DNA of 20,361 nt from positions 1-20,361 of the forward strand of contig JAVBLK010000004.1 of assembly GCA_031553565.1 (NCBI GenBank). Direction: 5' to 3'. This DNA comes from JAVBLK01 sp031553565 (GTDB lineage Bacteria; Bacillota; Clostridia; Christensenellales; DUVY01). Under the pieces are notes generated by a model. It was not told the origin of the DNA, ran no database searches, and was given only the letters and a program-made list of their open reading frames with translations. Position numbers and translations under genes: made by a program. Below are positions 1 to 6,750 of the stretch, in pieces. Each line of letters begins with the position of its first letter. Position 1 is the stretch's first letter.

Positions 1-46
1 GTCAAAAAAACGAAATAAACCGGAAAAAATAAGAAAAGCAAAAAAG

Positions 47-130
47 TATGTTCGATTAAAAAGGTTTTGAAGCGCCCTAATTGTCCACAAAAAACTTAGG
101 ACGCTTCCAAAACCTTACTTAATCGCATAT
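47..130. repeat. Long imperfect palindrome next to hairpin element A
   Basis: The left arm at 61-80 (AAGGTTTTGAAGCGCCCTAA) pairs with 96-116 with one bulge and one mismatch. The outer part at 53-59 (CGATTAA) pairs with 119-125, and a weaker match extends to about 47 and 130. The loop is about 15 nt. The 3' side is not followed by a T run on either strand, so a classical intrinsic terminator is unlikely. It ends a few bases before the TTAA flanking element A. No second copy was seen in the window. The remaining bases 1-46 are A-rich and show nothing recognisable. Confidence 0.6.
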
Positions 131-137
131 TCGTTAA

Positions 138-295
138 GGAAACAATGAATAAATGAGGTGAATTTAAAGCAAGTATTTTTCAGTATGAAAACGGCTTGTT
201 TTTGCAGTAAATAGTAGAACTATTTGCAAAAAAAGAAGATGTTTTCAGGCGAAAAAGACGCAGCTGTAAATTTAACTTAAATTTTCAGTGGTTGC
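138..295 (-). mobile_element. 158-bp hairpin (MITE-like) element, copy A
   Basis: This 158-bp near-palindrome is flanked on both sides by TTAA (134-137 and 296-299). It is the reverse orientation of copies B (7831-7989) and C (18870-19027). The terminal sequences GGAAACAATGAATAA and, read inward from the other end, GCAACCACTGAAAA are imperfect inverted repeats. The centre is a 9-bp stem (207-215 with 219-227) closed by a 3-nt loop at 216-218, exactly 77 nt from the right end. It encodes no protein. It ends just before the ribosome binding site of the deacetylase gene, so it may supply or shape that gene's leader. The family call rests on alignment by eye of three copies. Confidence 0.8.
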
Positions 296-322
296 TTAAT
301 AAAGAGGAGCGCGTAAATTATC

Positions 323-1093
323 ATGCGGTTTTGGGTCATTAAAAAAAAGACGATCATGCTTGCCCTGGCGTTTATTGCGGCGGCAGCGCTGATCGCCGTA
401 TCCGCGATACATACGGATGCTGCGGCGGTATATATGGGGTATACGACGCGGCAGCTGCCCGTCTACAATGTCGGGACGGAGGAGGCGAAGGTTGCGATAT
501 CCTTTGACGCCGCGTGGGGTGCGGACAGGACAGAGGGGATCATAGACACGCTGAAGGAATATGACGCGAAAGCGACTTTCTTCCTGGTGGGCTTCTGGGC
601 AAGAAAATATCCGGAGCTGGTCAAAAAGATGGATGCGGCGGAGCTGGAGATCGGCTGTCACAGCAATACGCACCAGCATATGCCCAAGCTTTCCGATACG
701 CAGCTCGACCTTGACCTTGCCGCGTCGAAGTCGGCGATAACGGATATTACCGGCAAGGATGTAAGAGTGTTCCGCGCGCCGTTCGGCGATTACAGCGACA
801 GGATGATGAACGCGTGTAAAAGGGCGGAGCTGTCTGTGATCCAGTGGGACGTGGACTCGCTGGACTGGAAGGATCTATCCGCGGCAGAGATGGCGCAGCG
901 CGTACTCGGGAGGGTCAAAAAGGGCTCGATCGTGCTGTTCCATAACGACGGGAAGTATACGCTTGACGCGCTGCCGGCGATATTGCTGGGGCTTAAAAAC
1001 AAGGGGTATAAGGCGGTGACTGTGGGCGAGCTTCTGTTAAAGGGCGACTATTACATAGACCATGCCGGTACGATGCGCGCCGGAAAGCAGTAA
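323..1093 (+). CDS. PdaB-like polysaccharide deacetylase (sporulation type)
   Basis: This 256-residue protein has an N-terminal membrane or signal segment (about residues 10-28) followed by one NodB-type carbohydrate esterase 4 domain (about 55-235). Visible motifs are SFDAAWG with D62, HSNTH with metal ligands H113 and H117, RAPFG at 151-155, DW at 181-182 and LFHND with H207. The family removes acetyl groups from peptidoglycan-type sugars outside the membrane. The aspartate-plus-tryptophan form of motif 1 (instead of TFDDGP) and the size match the PdaB/YbaN group, which acts late in Bacillus spore formation. That points to a sporulating organism. The start ATG has an AGAGGAG site at 303-309, 13 nt upstream. 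The gene stands alone downstream of element A. Deacetylase family is secure; the sporulation role is inferred from the subfamily. Confidence 0.88.
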   Translation: MRFWVIKKKTIMLALAFIAAAALIAVSAIHTDAAAVYMGYTTRQLPVYNVGTEEAKVAISFDAAWGADRTEGIIDTLKEYDAKATFFLVGFWARKYPELVKKMDAAELEIGCHSNTHQHMPKLSDTQLDLDLAASKSAITDITGKDVRVFRAPFGDYSDRMMNACKRAELSVIQWDVDSLDWKDLSAAEMAQRVLGRVKKGSIVLFHNDGKYTLDALPAILLGLKNKGYKAVTVGELLLKGDYYIDHAGTMRAGKQ

Positions 1094-1199
1094 TGACTGC
1101 GCGTGTGCGCTGTGACGGGCGGGGCGCGTACGGAGCAAAGCAAGGAAATTCCGGGGACAAAGGGTTCACAGCCCAAAATAACTTTTTAAGGATGAAATT

Positions 1200-1907
1200 A
1201 TGACTTCAGACAACGCGAACAAGGTGACACTTTGCGGAACGATAGTGACGCAGCCGGTTTACAGCCATGCGGTTTACGGCGAGGGGTTTTACGAGATGAT
1301 GCTGAGCGTGCCGCGGCTTTCCGACCACAACGACATTTTGCCGATCACGATAAGCGAAAGGCTCATATCCGAGGGCGGGATCGGTACGGGCAGCGAAATA
1401 GCCGTCGAGGGGCAGTTCAGGAGCTATAACAAAATAGTAGGCGACAGGTCGAGGCTGATGCTGACAGTGTTCGTGCGCGACGTCCTGGAAAGGACGCCGA
1501 ATATGAACCCGAACACGGTGGAACTGGAAGGGTACATATGCAAGCCGCCGATATACCGCACTACGCCGTTCAAGCGCGAGATCTGCGACATCCTTTTGGC
1601 GGTCAACCGCGCATACAATAAATCTGACTATATCCCGTGCATAGCGTGGGGCAGGAACGCGCGCTTTATAAAAGGGGCGGCGGTCGGCAAAAAGATATTT
1701 GTAACGGGCAGGATACAGAGCCGCGAATACCAAAAGCGTATCAGCGAGACCGAGACCGAGACCAAGACGGCCTATGAGATATCGGTCAACAAGATCGCCT
1801 TTGACGGAGCGTTTCAAGAGACCGCGGCGTCGTCAGCGCCGGACGGCGTTTTTCTTCCGGATAACAATAAAAGCGACGGCGGCAACGGCGGCGAGCAGAA
1901 CGATTGA
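1200..1907 (+). CDS. SSB-like protein with two tandem OB folds
   Basis: The 235-residue protein contains two similar halves, about residues 8-97 and 106-202. Each begins with a V-x-L-x-G strand (VTLCGTIV, VELEGYIC) and has a later G-x-I-x-V-x-G-x-hydrophilic strand (SEIAVEGQF, KKIFVTGRI). This is the pattern of single-stranded-DNA-binding OB folds fused head to tail. Canonical SSB has one OB fold plus an acidic DDDIPF-type tail. Here the tail is glycine/asparagine-rich, ends GGEQND and lacks that tip, so recruitment of SSB partner proteins is not predicted. A short ETETET repeat lies near residues 181-186. The start has AAGGA at 1188-1192, 7 nt upstream. The last 75 bp overlap the end of the convergent gene at 1833. 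Role beyond nucleic-acid binding is unknown. Confidence 0.75.
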   Translation: MTSDNANKVTLCGTIVTQPVYSHAVYGEGFYEMMLSVPRLSDHNDILPITISERLISEGGIGTGSEIAVEGQFRSYNKIVGDRSRLMLTVFVRDVLERTPNMNPNTVELEGYICKPPIYRTTPFKREICDILLAVNRAYNKSDYIPCIAWGRNARFIKGAAVGKKIFVTGRIQSREYQKRISETETETKTAYEISVNKIAFDGAFQETAASSAPDGVFLPDNNKSDGGNGGEQND

Positions 1908-4502
1908 CAATATCAGCATGGTCAGCTGGAAATTGGTTGTCGTGTCGTATTTAATGTATTTTGTCAGGACATAGCCCTGTATCAGCCCCAGATCGGGATC
2001 CTGGTATATGACCTCGGTATATTTCGAATTTGCGCGAAAGGTGCCTACGACCTGTACTCTTGCGCCGTCATTAAGCGGCGGCACGTTCAACGCGTGGTAC
2101 TCATTGCCGGAAAGCCCGAACAATATTACTTCGCCGCCGTCAGCGGCGTTCTTTTTTATGTCCGCGTTCGTCCTTAAAAACCCTGCGGTAGGCTGGTATA
2201 AATAATTTGACACATTCAGCACGTTGACAAAACCAATTTCACCGCTCCCGTCAAGCCGGATGCAATACCACCTTTCAGGGCCGGAATCCGCCGATTTGGA
2301 ATAGGGCAGCAGCGTGACCTTTACTCCCTTATCCAACAGCAGGTCGCCGCCGTCCGGATTCAACAGGCGGGGGGAAAGGCGGCCGGGGAATTTGTATACG
2401 GGCGTATTGTCGTTGAATACGCTGCCGTCGGTGAAAGCCGGCGTTTCGTCAGCATTCTCCGCCGCAAGCAGCGAGCGCATAACATACCCGGCCTTATTCA
2501 ACGAGGGCAGGTAGACATAGGAGAAATATGCGTTGCCGGGCAGGTCGCGGCTGAGAACCACCACACTTGTGCCCCGCTGGATCGTTTCGGACGCCTTTGA
2601 TGCCACGGGCAGGGAAAAGAGCGGGACGGTAAGCGTCAGCGCGGCGGTCTTGTATTCAGTCAGCGCCGTGCGGTCGGAATAAGATGAGGCGCCGGGGAAG
2701 GCGGACGGATCCAGCCATTGCGCGCCCGTATCTGCTGCGTCTAACGTGTAGATCCGGCTCTTAATATTATCCGCAAGGTACAAGCTGCCGCTCATTGCGG
2801 AAAAGCTGATGCGGCGAAAGCCGTACGTTTTGAAATCATAGGTAAGCGGGTCTTCCAGCGGAATGACCGCCGAGACTGAATAATCGCCGTTTGGAGCTGC
2901 GCCGAGCCTGTATATCTCTATTTTTTCCTGCAGGGGATCTGAAACCAGCGCGAGGATATTATTGCCGTAGTCCTGGGCGATTGCGGTTATGCCTGTAACC
3001 GGCAGATTGAGAGGTTCAGCCGAAACCGAACCGTGCGCGTCCTCCAGTTTCGTAACGCCGCCGGAGGAATCCAGGACAAAGAGAGCGGCGGAATTTATCG
3101 ATGCGCTTAAAGAAACCGGCTGGTTCACCGCCTTGTAATCGGAAAAAACAAGCCCGGAGCCGGTATCGGCGGTAAGTATCATGCCGCTTGCCGCGTCCGC
3201 GATAAAGATCCGTCCGTCCGCCGAGGCGGCTATATCCGAGACCGCCGCGCCGGGCAAGGCGGCCGAGGCCACAAATTTGAATTCCGGCGCCGCGCTGTAT
3301 ACGCAAACTCTGTTAAGACTGTCAACAGTATAAACTTTCCCCAAAGGATCGACGGCGACCGCCGAGGGGCTTTTCAGCCTGACGTCGCCTGCGTTGCCGA
3401 AGATGTTGACGCTGCCGTCCGGGTAAAAGACCTGTATGCGGTTGTTCCCGGTGTCCGCGATATACAGATTGCCGTCCCATTCGCATACGCCCTCACTGCG
3501 GTTAAGATATCCCGGCTCGCTGCCCTGCGAGGCGAATAAAAGCTCGCCGAATTCAAGCGACGGAAGCGTAAGGGTTATGACGGCGCGCGAAAAGGCATCG
3601 CATACATAGAGGACGGAGCCGGATACCGAAAGATGCGACGCCGACTGTATCCCTCCCGCGGAGAGGGCGGACGGCGGGGCAAAGTCAGTGATTTCCGCGC
3701 CGCTTGACGCGTCCAGCAGCCTGACCGAATTGCCGGAAGCGACCGCCGCATACAGCTTCTCGTCCGATCCGGTATAACATGCAAGGCCGGATACCGACGG
3801 GAATATCTTCATTCGCAAGGCATTTATAAAGTCGTAGGAATATACGGCGGATTCAAAGACGTGGTCAGCGGCGAGTATCAGCTTGTTCCCGCCCGCCGCA
3901 AGTGAGGTAATGCCGGTAAGGCCTGTATTGTATGTGCTTTCGACCGCTATAGAGACCGCGCTGCCGGATGCGGTCAGCCGCGCCTTTGTCACTGTGCCGC
4001 CGTTTGCAAGATACATAATATCGCCGGAAACTGCGATTGCCGCACAGGGTGACGACGCCGCGCCGGACGGGTCGGTGACCGTGACGTTGTTTTGGTCGGA
4101 GCCGGTTGACCCCGCCGGGTTGAAAAACGCCGGTTTCCCGTCCTGAAGGGTTATTATATTATTGCCGGATACGAAAACGTATTCGTATTTACTGTTGCCG
4201 CGTTTAAACGTCTTTTCGATCCTGCCGTCCGCGCCGTACATTATTACGCCTAAATTTTTGTCGGCGGCGAAGGTTTTTTTTGTTTCACCGCTGCCGGCAA
4301 CGCAAACGCCTGCGGGAGAGGTGAAATAGTCGTGTTTTACGGCGGAGGTTATGAAGTTTTGATAAACGGCCGACGGGCGGACGTTACCTGTATACTCATA
4401 TGAACACAGGCCGTAATAATATAAGCCTTGCAGCGCGCAGGTAAAAACCGCCGCGGCCAGCAGCGCGGAAATAAAAATTGAGCTCAGCCTTTTTTTAATC
4501 AT
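1833..4502 (-). CDS. Surface beta-propeller (NHL-like) protein with SH3-like domains and C-terminal membrane anchor
   Basis: The preferred start (ATG at 4502) gives 889 residues beginning MIKKRLSSIFISALLAAAVF, a typical signal or anchor sequence. Starting further upstream (TTG at 4538) adds 12 residues and no ribosome site. The middle, up to about residue 600, is repetitive with propeller-like blades. The clearest is an NHL-type blade containing NLYIADTGNNRIQVFYPDGS, followed by KVYTVDSLNRVCVY and RIFIADAASG. Roughly residues 630-835 look like two or three bacterial SH3-like modules. A hydrophobic helix (LILSIVLLAAVAAVAFIVI) and a basic tail (RKKNAVRR) end the protein. The predicted product is outside the cell, anchored at the C terminus and perhaps also at the N terminus. 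Ligand and function are unknown. The domain assignments are by eye; no catalytic motif was seen. Confidence 0.8.
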   Translation of the reverse strand: MIKKRLSSIFISALLAAAVFTCALQGLYYYGLCSYEYTGNVRPSAVYQNFITSAVKHDYFTSPAGVCVAGSGETKKTFAADKNLGVIMYGADGRIEKTFKRGNSKYEYVFVSGNNIITLQDGKPAFFNPAGSTGSDQNNVTVTDPSGAASSPCAAIAVSGDIMYLANGGTVTKARLTASGSAVSIAVESTYNTGLTGITSLAAGGNKLILAADHVFESAVYSYDFINALRMKIFPSVSGLACYTGSDEKLYAAVASGNSVRLLDASSGAEITDFAPPSALSAGGIQSASHLSVSGSVLYVCDAFSRAVITLTLPSLEFGELLFASQGSEPGYLNRSEGVCEWDGNLYIADTGNNRIQVFYPDGSVNIFGNAGDVRLKSPSAVAVDPLGKVYTVDSLNRVCVYSAAPEFKFVASAALPGAAVSDIAASADGRIFIADAASGMILTADTGSGLVFSDYKAVNQPVSLSASINSAALFVLDSSGGVTKLEDAHGSVSAEPLNLPVTGITAIAQDYGNNILALVSDPLQEKIEIYRLGAAPNGDYSVSAVIPLEDPLTYDFKTYGFRRISFSAMSGSLYLADNIKSRIYTLDAADTGAQWLDPSAFPGASSYSDRTALTEYKTAALTLTVPLFSLPVASKASETIQRGTSVVVLSRDLPGNAYFSYVYLPSLNKAGYVMRSLLAAENADETPAFTDGSVFNDNTPVYKFPGRLSPRLLNPDGGDLLLDKGVKVTLLPYSKSADSGPERWYCIRLDGSGEIGFVNVLNVSNYLYQPTAGFLRTNADIKKNAADGGEVILFGLSGNEYHALNVPPLNDGARVQVVGTFRANSKYTEVIYQDPDLGLIQGYVLTKYIKYDTTTNFQLTMLILSIVLLAAVAAVAFIVIRKKNAVRR

Positions 4503-4509
4503 TTTACAT

Positions 4510-4538
4510 ATTATAACAAAACACGCCATAAAACGCAA
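4510..4538 (-). promoter_or_regulatory. Sigma-A promoter, predicted leaderless start for the beta-propeller gene
   Basis: Read on the minus strand: TTGCGT at 4538-4533, a 17-nt spacer, then TATAAT at 4515-4510. Only 7 nt separate the -10 box from the ATG at 4502, so transcription should begin at or next to the start codon. No Shine-Dalgarno sequence is present. The promoter overlaps the alternative upstream TTG/ATG codons, which argues against their use. Confidence 0.65.
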
Positions 4539-4590
4539 ACGGGCGGCGCAAAAGGCGACTGCTTAAGAACCTGAGCTCATAATAAAAGCC

Positions 4591-4619
4591 TTTATACATA
4601 CGGCTCATTATGATATAAT
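4591..4619 (+). promoter_or_regulatory. Sigma-A promoter, predicted leaderless start for rlmD-like gene
   Basis: A perfect TATAAT at 4614-4619 has a weaker TTTATA at 4591-4596 with a 17-nt spacer. The ATG at 4629 is 9 nt after the -10 box and has no Shine-Dalgarno sequence (the leader would be T-rich and at most 2-3 nt). It is divergent from the promoter at 4510-4538. Confidence 0.6.
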
Positions 4620-4628
4620 GTTTTTCAT

Positions 4629-6026
4629 ATGATCGGCAAAGAAATAGTAAAGATACAGCGATATAATTCAGAGGGGGAAGGCGTAGGCGTTTTAAACAGC
4701 GGCAAGTCCGTGTTTGTGCCTTTTACCGCAGCGGGCGAAACAGTGGAGATCGATATCGTACACGAGAAGAAAAACCTTGCGCTGGGAAAGCTTGCGCGTG
4801 TGATTAAGGCATCGCCCGATCGCACGCCGCCTGTCTGCCCGGCATATACAAGGTGCGGCGGCTGCAGTCTGATGCACATAGATTATCAAAAGCAATTGGA
4901 GATAAAGACCGGCATTGTCGCAGGCGCGCTGAAAAAAATCGGCGGCCTGGATTTTGAGCCGCTGCCGTGTGTGCCCTCGCCCGATACTTTCGGATGCCGC
5001 AACAAGGCAGGGCTGCCGGTATCCATTGGCGGCGGTGAAACCGTTATCGGCTTCTATGAAAAGGGTTCCCACAATGTCGCAAACATAGATTCCTGCCCAA
5101 TACACGGCGGCTGGCTGGATGAAATCATAGCCGTATTCAGGCAATATATCACAGAGTACGGCGTCACGGTTTATGATGAAAATACAAAAAAGGGCCTCAT
5201 AAGGCACATCGTGGCGCGGCGCCTTTCCGGGGGGCTGCAAATATGCGCCGTAATAAACGGAGCCGCCTTGCCGCATCAGGAGGCCTTAATCGAGGCGCTT
5301 TCAAAACGCTTCGATGATTTCAGCCTGCTTATAAGCATTAACACCGTGCATAATAACGTGATCATGGGCGACAGGACTTTGGCGCTTTTCGGGGATGAAA
5401 AGCTGCAGGGGAGTACGTGCGGCATCAGCTATTCGGTCGGCATAGACAGCTTTTTGCAGGTCAACGCCAAAGTTTCGGAGGCGATGTATTTTAAAGCCGT
5501 CGAAATCGCGCGCGCGGGCAAGGCGGACACGGTCATCGACGCCTACAGCGGCATAGGGATCATGACGGCGATGTTCGCAAAGCCGGCGCGGTACGTTTAC
5601 GGCATGGAGATAGTTCCTCAGGCGACTCATGACGCCGATATGCTGATGAAAGCGAACGGCATAACCAACGTCAAGAATATTACGGCGGACTGCGGCAAGG
5701 CCTTGCCTGCCCTTATCGGAAGGGTCAGAAAGGAAACGGCTGACAGCGCGGCGAAGGCGGGCGGGCAGGAAGACGGCAAGCTGATAGTAGTCCTGGACCC
5801 GCCGAGAAAGGGCTGCGACCCGGCGGTGATAAGCGCGCTGAATAAATGCCGCGCGGACAGGATAATCTACATCTCGTGCGACCCGGCGACCCTTGCAAGG
5901 GATTTAAAGCAGCTTACCGTGCCGGGAGCATACACCTTAGAATACGTTCAGCCTTTCGATATGTTCCCGCAGACGGCGAACGTCGAGACGCTGGTATGCC
6001 TTGAAAGGAGCGGCGCGGAGAAATAA
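4629..6026 (+). CDS. rlmD: 23S rRNA (uracil-5-)-methyltransferase, RlmD/RumA family
   Basis: The 465-residue protein has an N-terminal TRAM-like RNA-binding domain (about 1-60) and a CX5CX2C cluster (C70, C76, C79) with C156, the ligands of a 4Fe-4S cluster in RumA. A C-terminal SAM-dependent methyltransferase domain follows. Key motifs are QVN at 277-279, DAYSGIGIMT at 304-313, LDPPRKGC at 389-396, the ISCDPATLARDL block with nucleophile C417, and FPQTANVETL with base E453. The family methylates C5 of a uridine in 23S rRNA. Bacillus uses one such enzyme for two sites (RlmCD), so exact target specificity is open. The GNAT gene starts immediately after its stop codon, making a two-gene operon. 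Confidence 0.92.
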   Translation: MIGKEIVKIQRYNSEGEGVGVLNSGKSVFVPFTAAGETVEIDIVHEKKNLALGKLARVIKASPDRTPPVCPAYTRCGGCSLMHIDYQKQLEIKTGIVAGALKKIGGLDFEPLPCVPSPDTFGCRNKAGLPVSIGGGETVIGFYEKGSHNVANIDSCPIHGGWLDEIIAVFRQYITEYGVTVYDENTKKGLIRHIVARRLSGGLQICAVINGAALPHQEALIEALSKRFDDFSLLISINTVHNNVIMGDRTLALFGDEKLQGSTCGISYSVGIDSFLQVNAKVSEAMYFKAVEIARAGKADTVIDAYSGIGIMTAMFAKPARYVYGMEIVPQATHDADMLMKANGITNVKNITADCGKALPALIGRVRKETADSAAKAGGQEDGKLIVVLDPPRKGCDPAVISALNKCRADRIIYISCDPATLARDLKQLTVPGAYTLEYVQPFDMFPQTANVETLVCLERSGAEK

Positions 6027-6596
6027 ATGGAACTGGTTTCGGGCAGTCAGGAAAAATACTTTGACGGCGGATTTTTGGACGAGGTTATCGCGGTCGATAC
6101 GGAATGCTATGACGACCGGGCGTACGTGCCGGGCAGGGAGAGTATAAGGGCGCGGTACTTCAAAAACCGTGACTCGTACATTTTCCTTTACGACGGCGGC
6201 GTGCTGGCGGGATACATCTCGTTTTTCCCCGTGACGGAAGAGCTGGAGCGCGAATTTCTTAAATGCCGGACGGTTTACGACGACAATATCGGCGCGGAGG
6301 GAGTCGCGGACTATTCCTTTGGCTGTCCGCTGCTGATATATTCGATAGCCGTTAAAAGGGCTTACAGGGGGACGGGCGCGGCGGCGATGCTTATGGACGG
6401 ATTGTCGGATATGCTGGACGCTAAGGCGCGGGAGGGCCGCGGGGTAAGGGCGGTATACGCCTATGCCGTGTCGGGCGCAGGCGAAGCCGTTTTGCATAAG
6501 CGCGGCTTCAGCTTTGTCGGCAGGGTCGGCAAGTCCCGGCTTTTCGTCAAAACGCTGACAGGCTGCGCCGGGGGTAAGGGACGCCCGGCTCCTTAA
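6027..6596 (+). CDS. GNAT-family N-acetyltransferase
   Basis: The 189-residue protein carries the GNAT acetyl-CoA signature at about 107-126 (IAVKRAYRGTGAAAMLMDGL), where R114-G-T-G-A forms the pyrophosphate loop. The late strand/turn HKRGFSFVGR is at 157-166. The start codon directly abuts the rlmD stop (TAA then ATG), with GGAG at 6017-6020 inside the upstream gene, so the two are co-transcribed and probably translationally coupled. The substrate cannot be told from sequence; modification of a ribosomal or small-molecule target would be guesswork. The stop codon lies inside the first unit of the tandem array that follows, so the last few residues (GGKGRPAP) may be recent. Confidence 0.82.
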   Translation: MELVSGSQEKYFDGGFLDEVIAVDTECYDDRAYVPGRESIRARYFKNRDSYIFLYDGGVLAGYISFFPVTEELEREFLKCRTVYDDNIGAEGVADYSFGCPLLIYSIAVKRAYRGTGAAAMLMDGLSDMLDAKAREGRGVRAVYAYAVSGAGEAVLHKRGFSFVGRVGKSRLFVKTLTGCAGGKGRPAP

Positions 6597-6721
6597 ATTC
6601 GCAGCTGTATTCAAAGGTATTTGTTTCATTGTTTCCTTAAATCCGCAGCTGTATTCAAAGGTATTTGTTCATTGTTTCCTAAAATCCGCAGCTGTATTCA
6701 ACGGTTACAAAGGTATTGTTC
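6591..6721. repeat. Tandem array of about 44-bp units resembling ends of the hairpin element
   Basis: Unit 1 (6591-6634) and unit 2 (6635-6677) are almost identical. Unit 3 begins at 6678 and diverges after about 25 bp, ending near CAGCTGCG at 6721. Each unit reads TTAAAT-CCGCAGCTGTATTC, then TATTTG and TTCATTGTTTCC. The segment from CGCAGCTGTA to GTTTCC-TTAA is similar in length and in both its ends to the terminal 40 bp of element A (CGCAGCTGTA at 270-279 to GGTTGC-TTAA). It separates the acetyltransferase from the rsmH paralogue and contains the acetyltransferase stop codon. Relation to the element is inferred from by-eye alignment. Confidence 0.75.
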
Positions 6722-6750
6722 AGCTGCGACAGGCCGTACCGGGAGGTAAA

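Noticed and set aside
61..116. Intrinsic terminator
   Set aside because: The stem is good but neither strand has a T run after it, and no gene end is visible upstream in the window.
1206..1817. Long minus-strand frame opposite the SSB-like gene
   Set aside because: Low-complexity, Arg/Ala-rich product with no motif or ribosome site; the plus-strand protein has clear repeated OB pattern.
4503..4538. Upstream TTG/ATG starts of the beta-propeller gene
   Set aside because: They lie inside the promoter (-35 and spacer), lack a ribosome site and would place residues before a textbook signal sequence.
6591..6721. Small CRISPR array
   Set aside because: Units are head-to-tail with no distinct unique spacers, only about three copies, and no cas genes.
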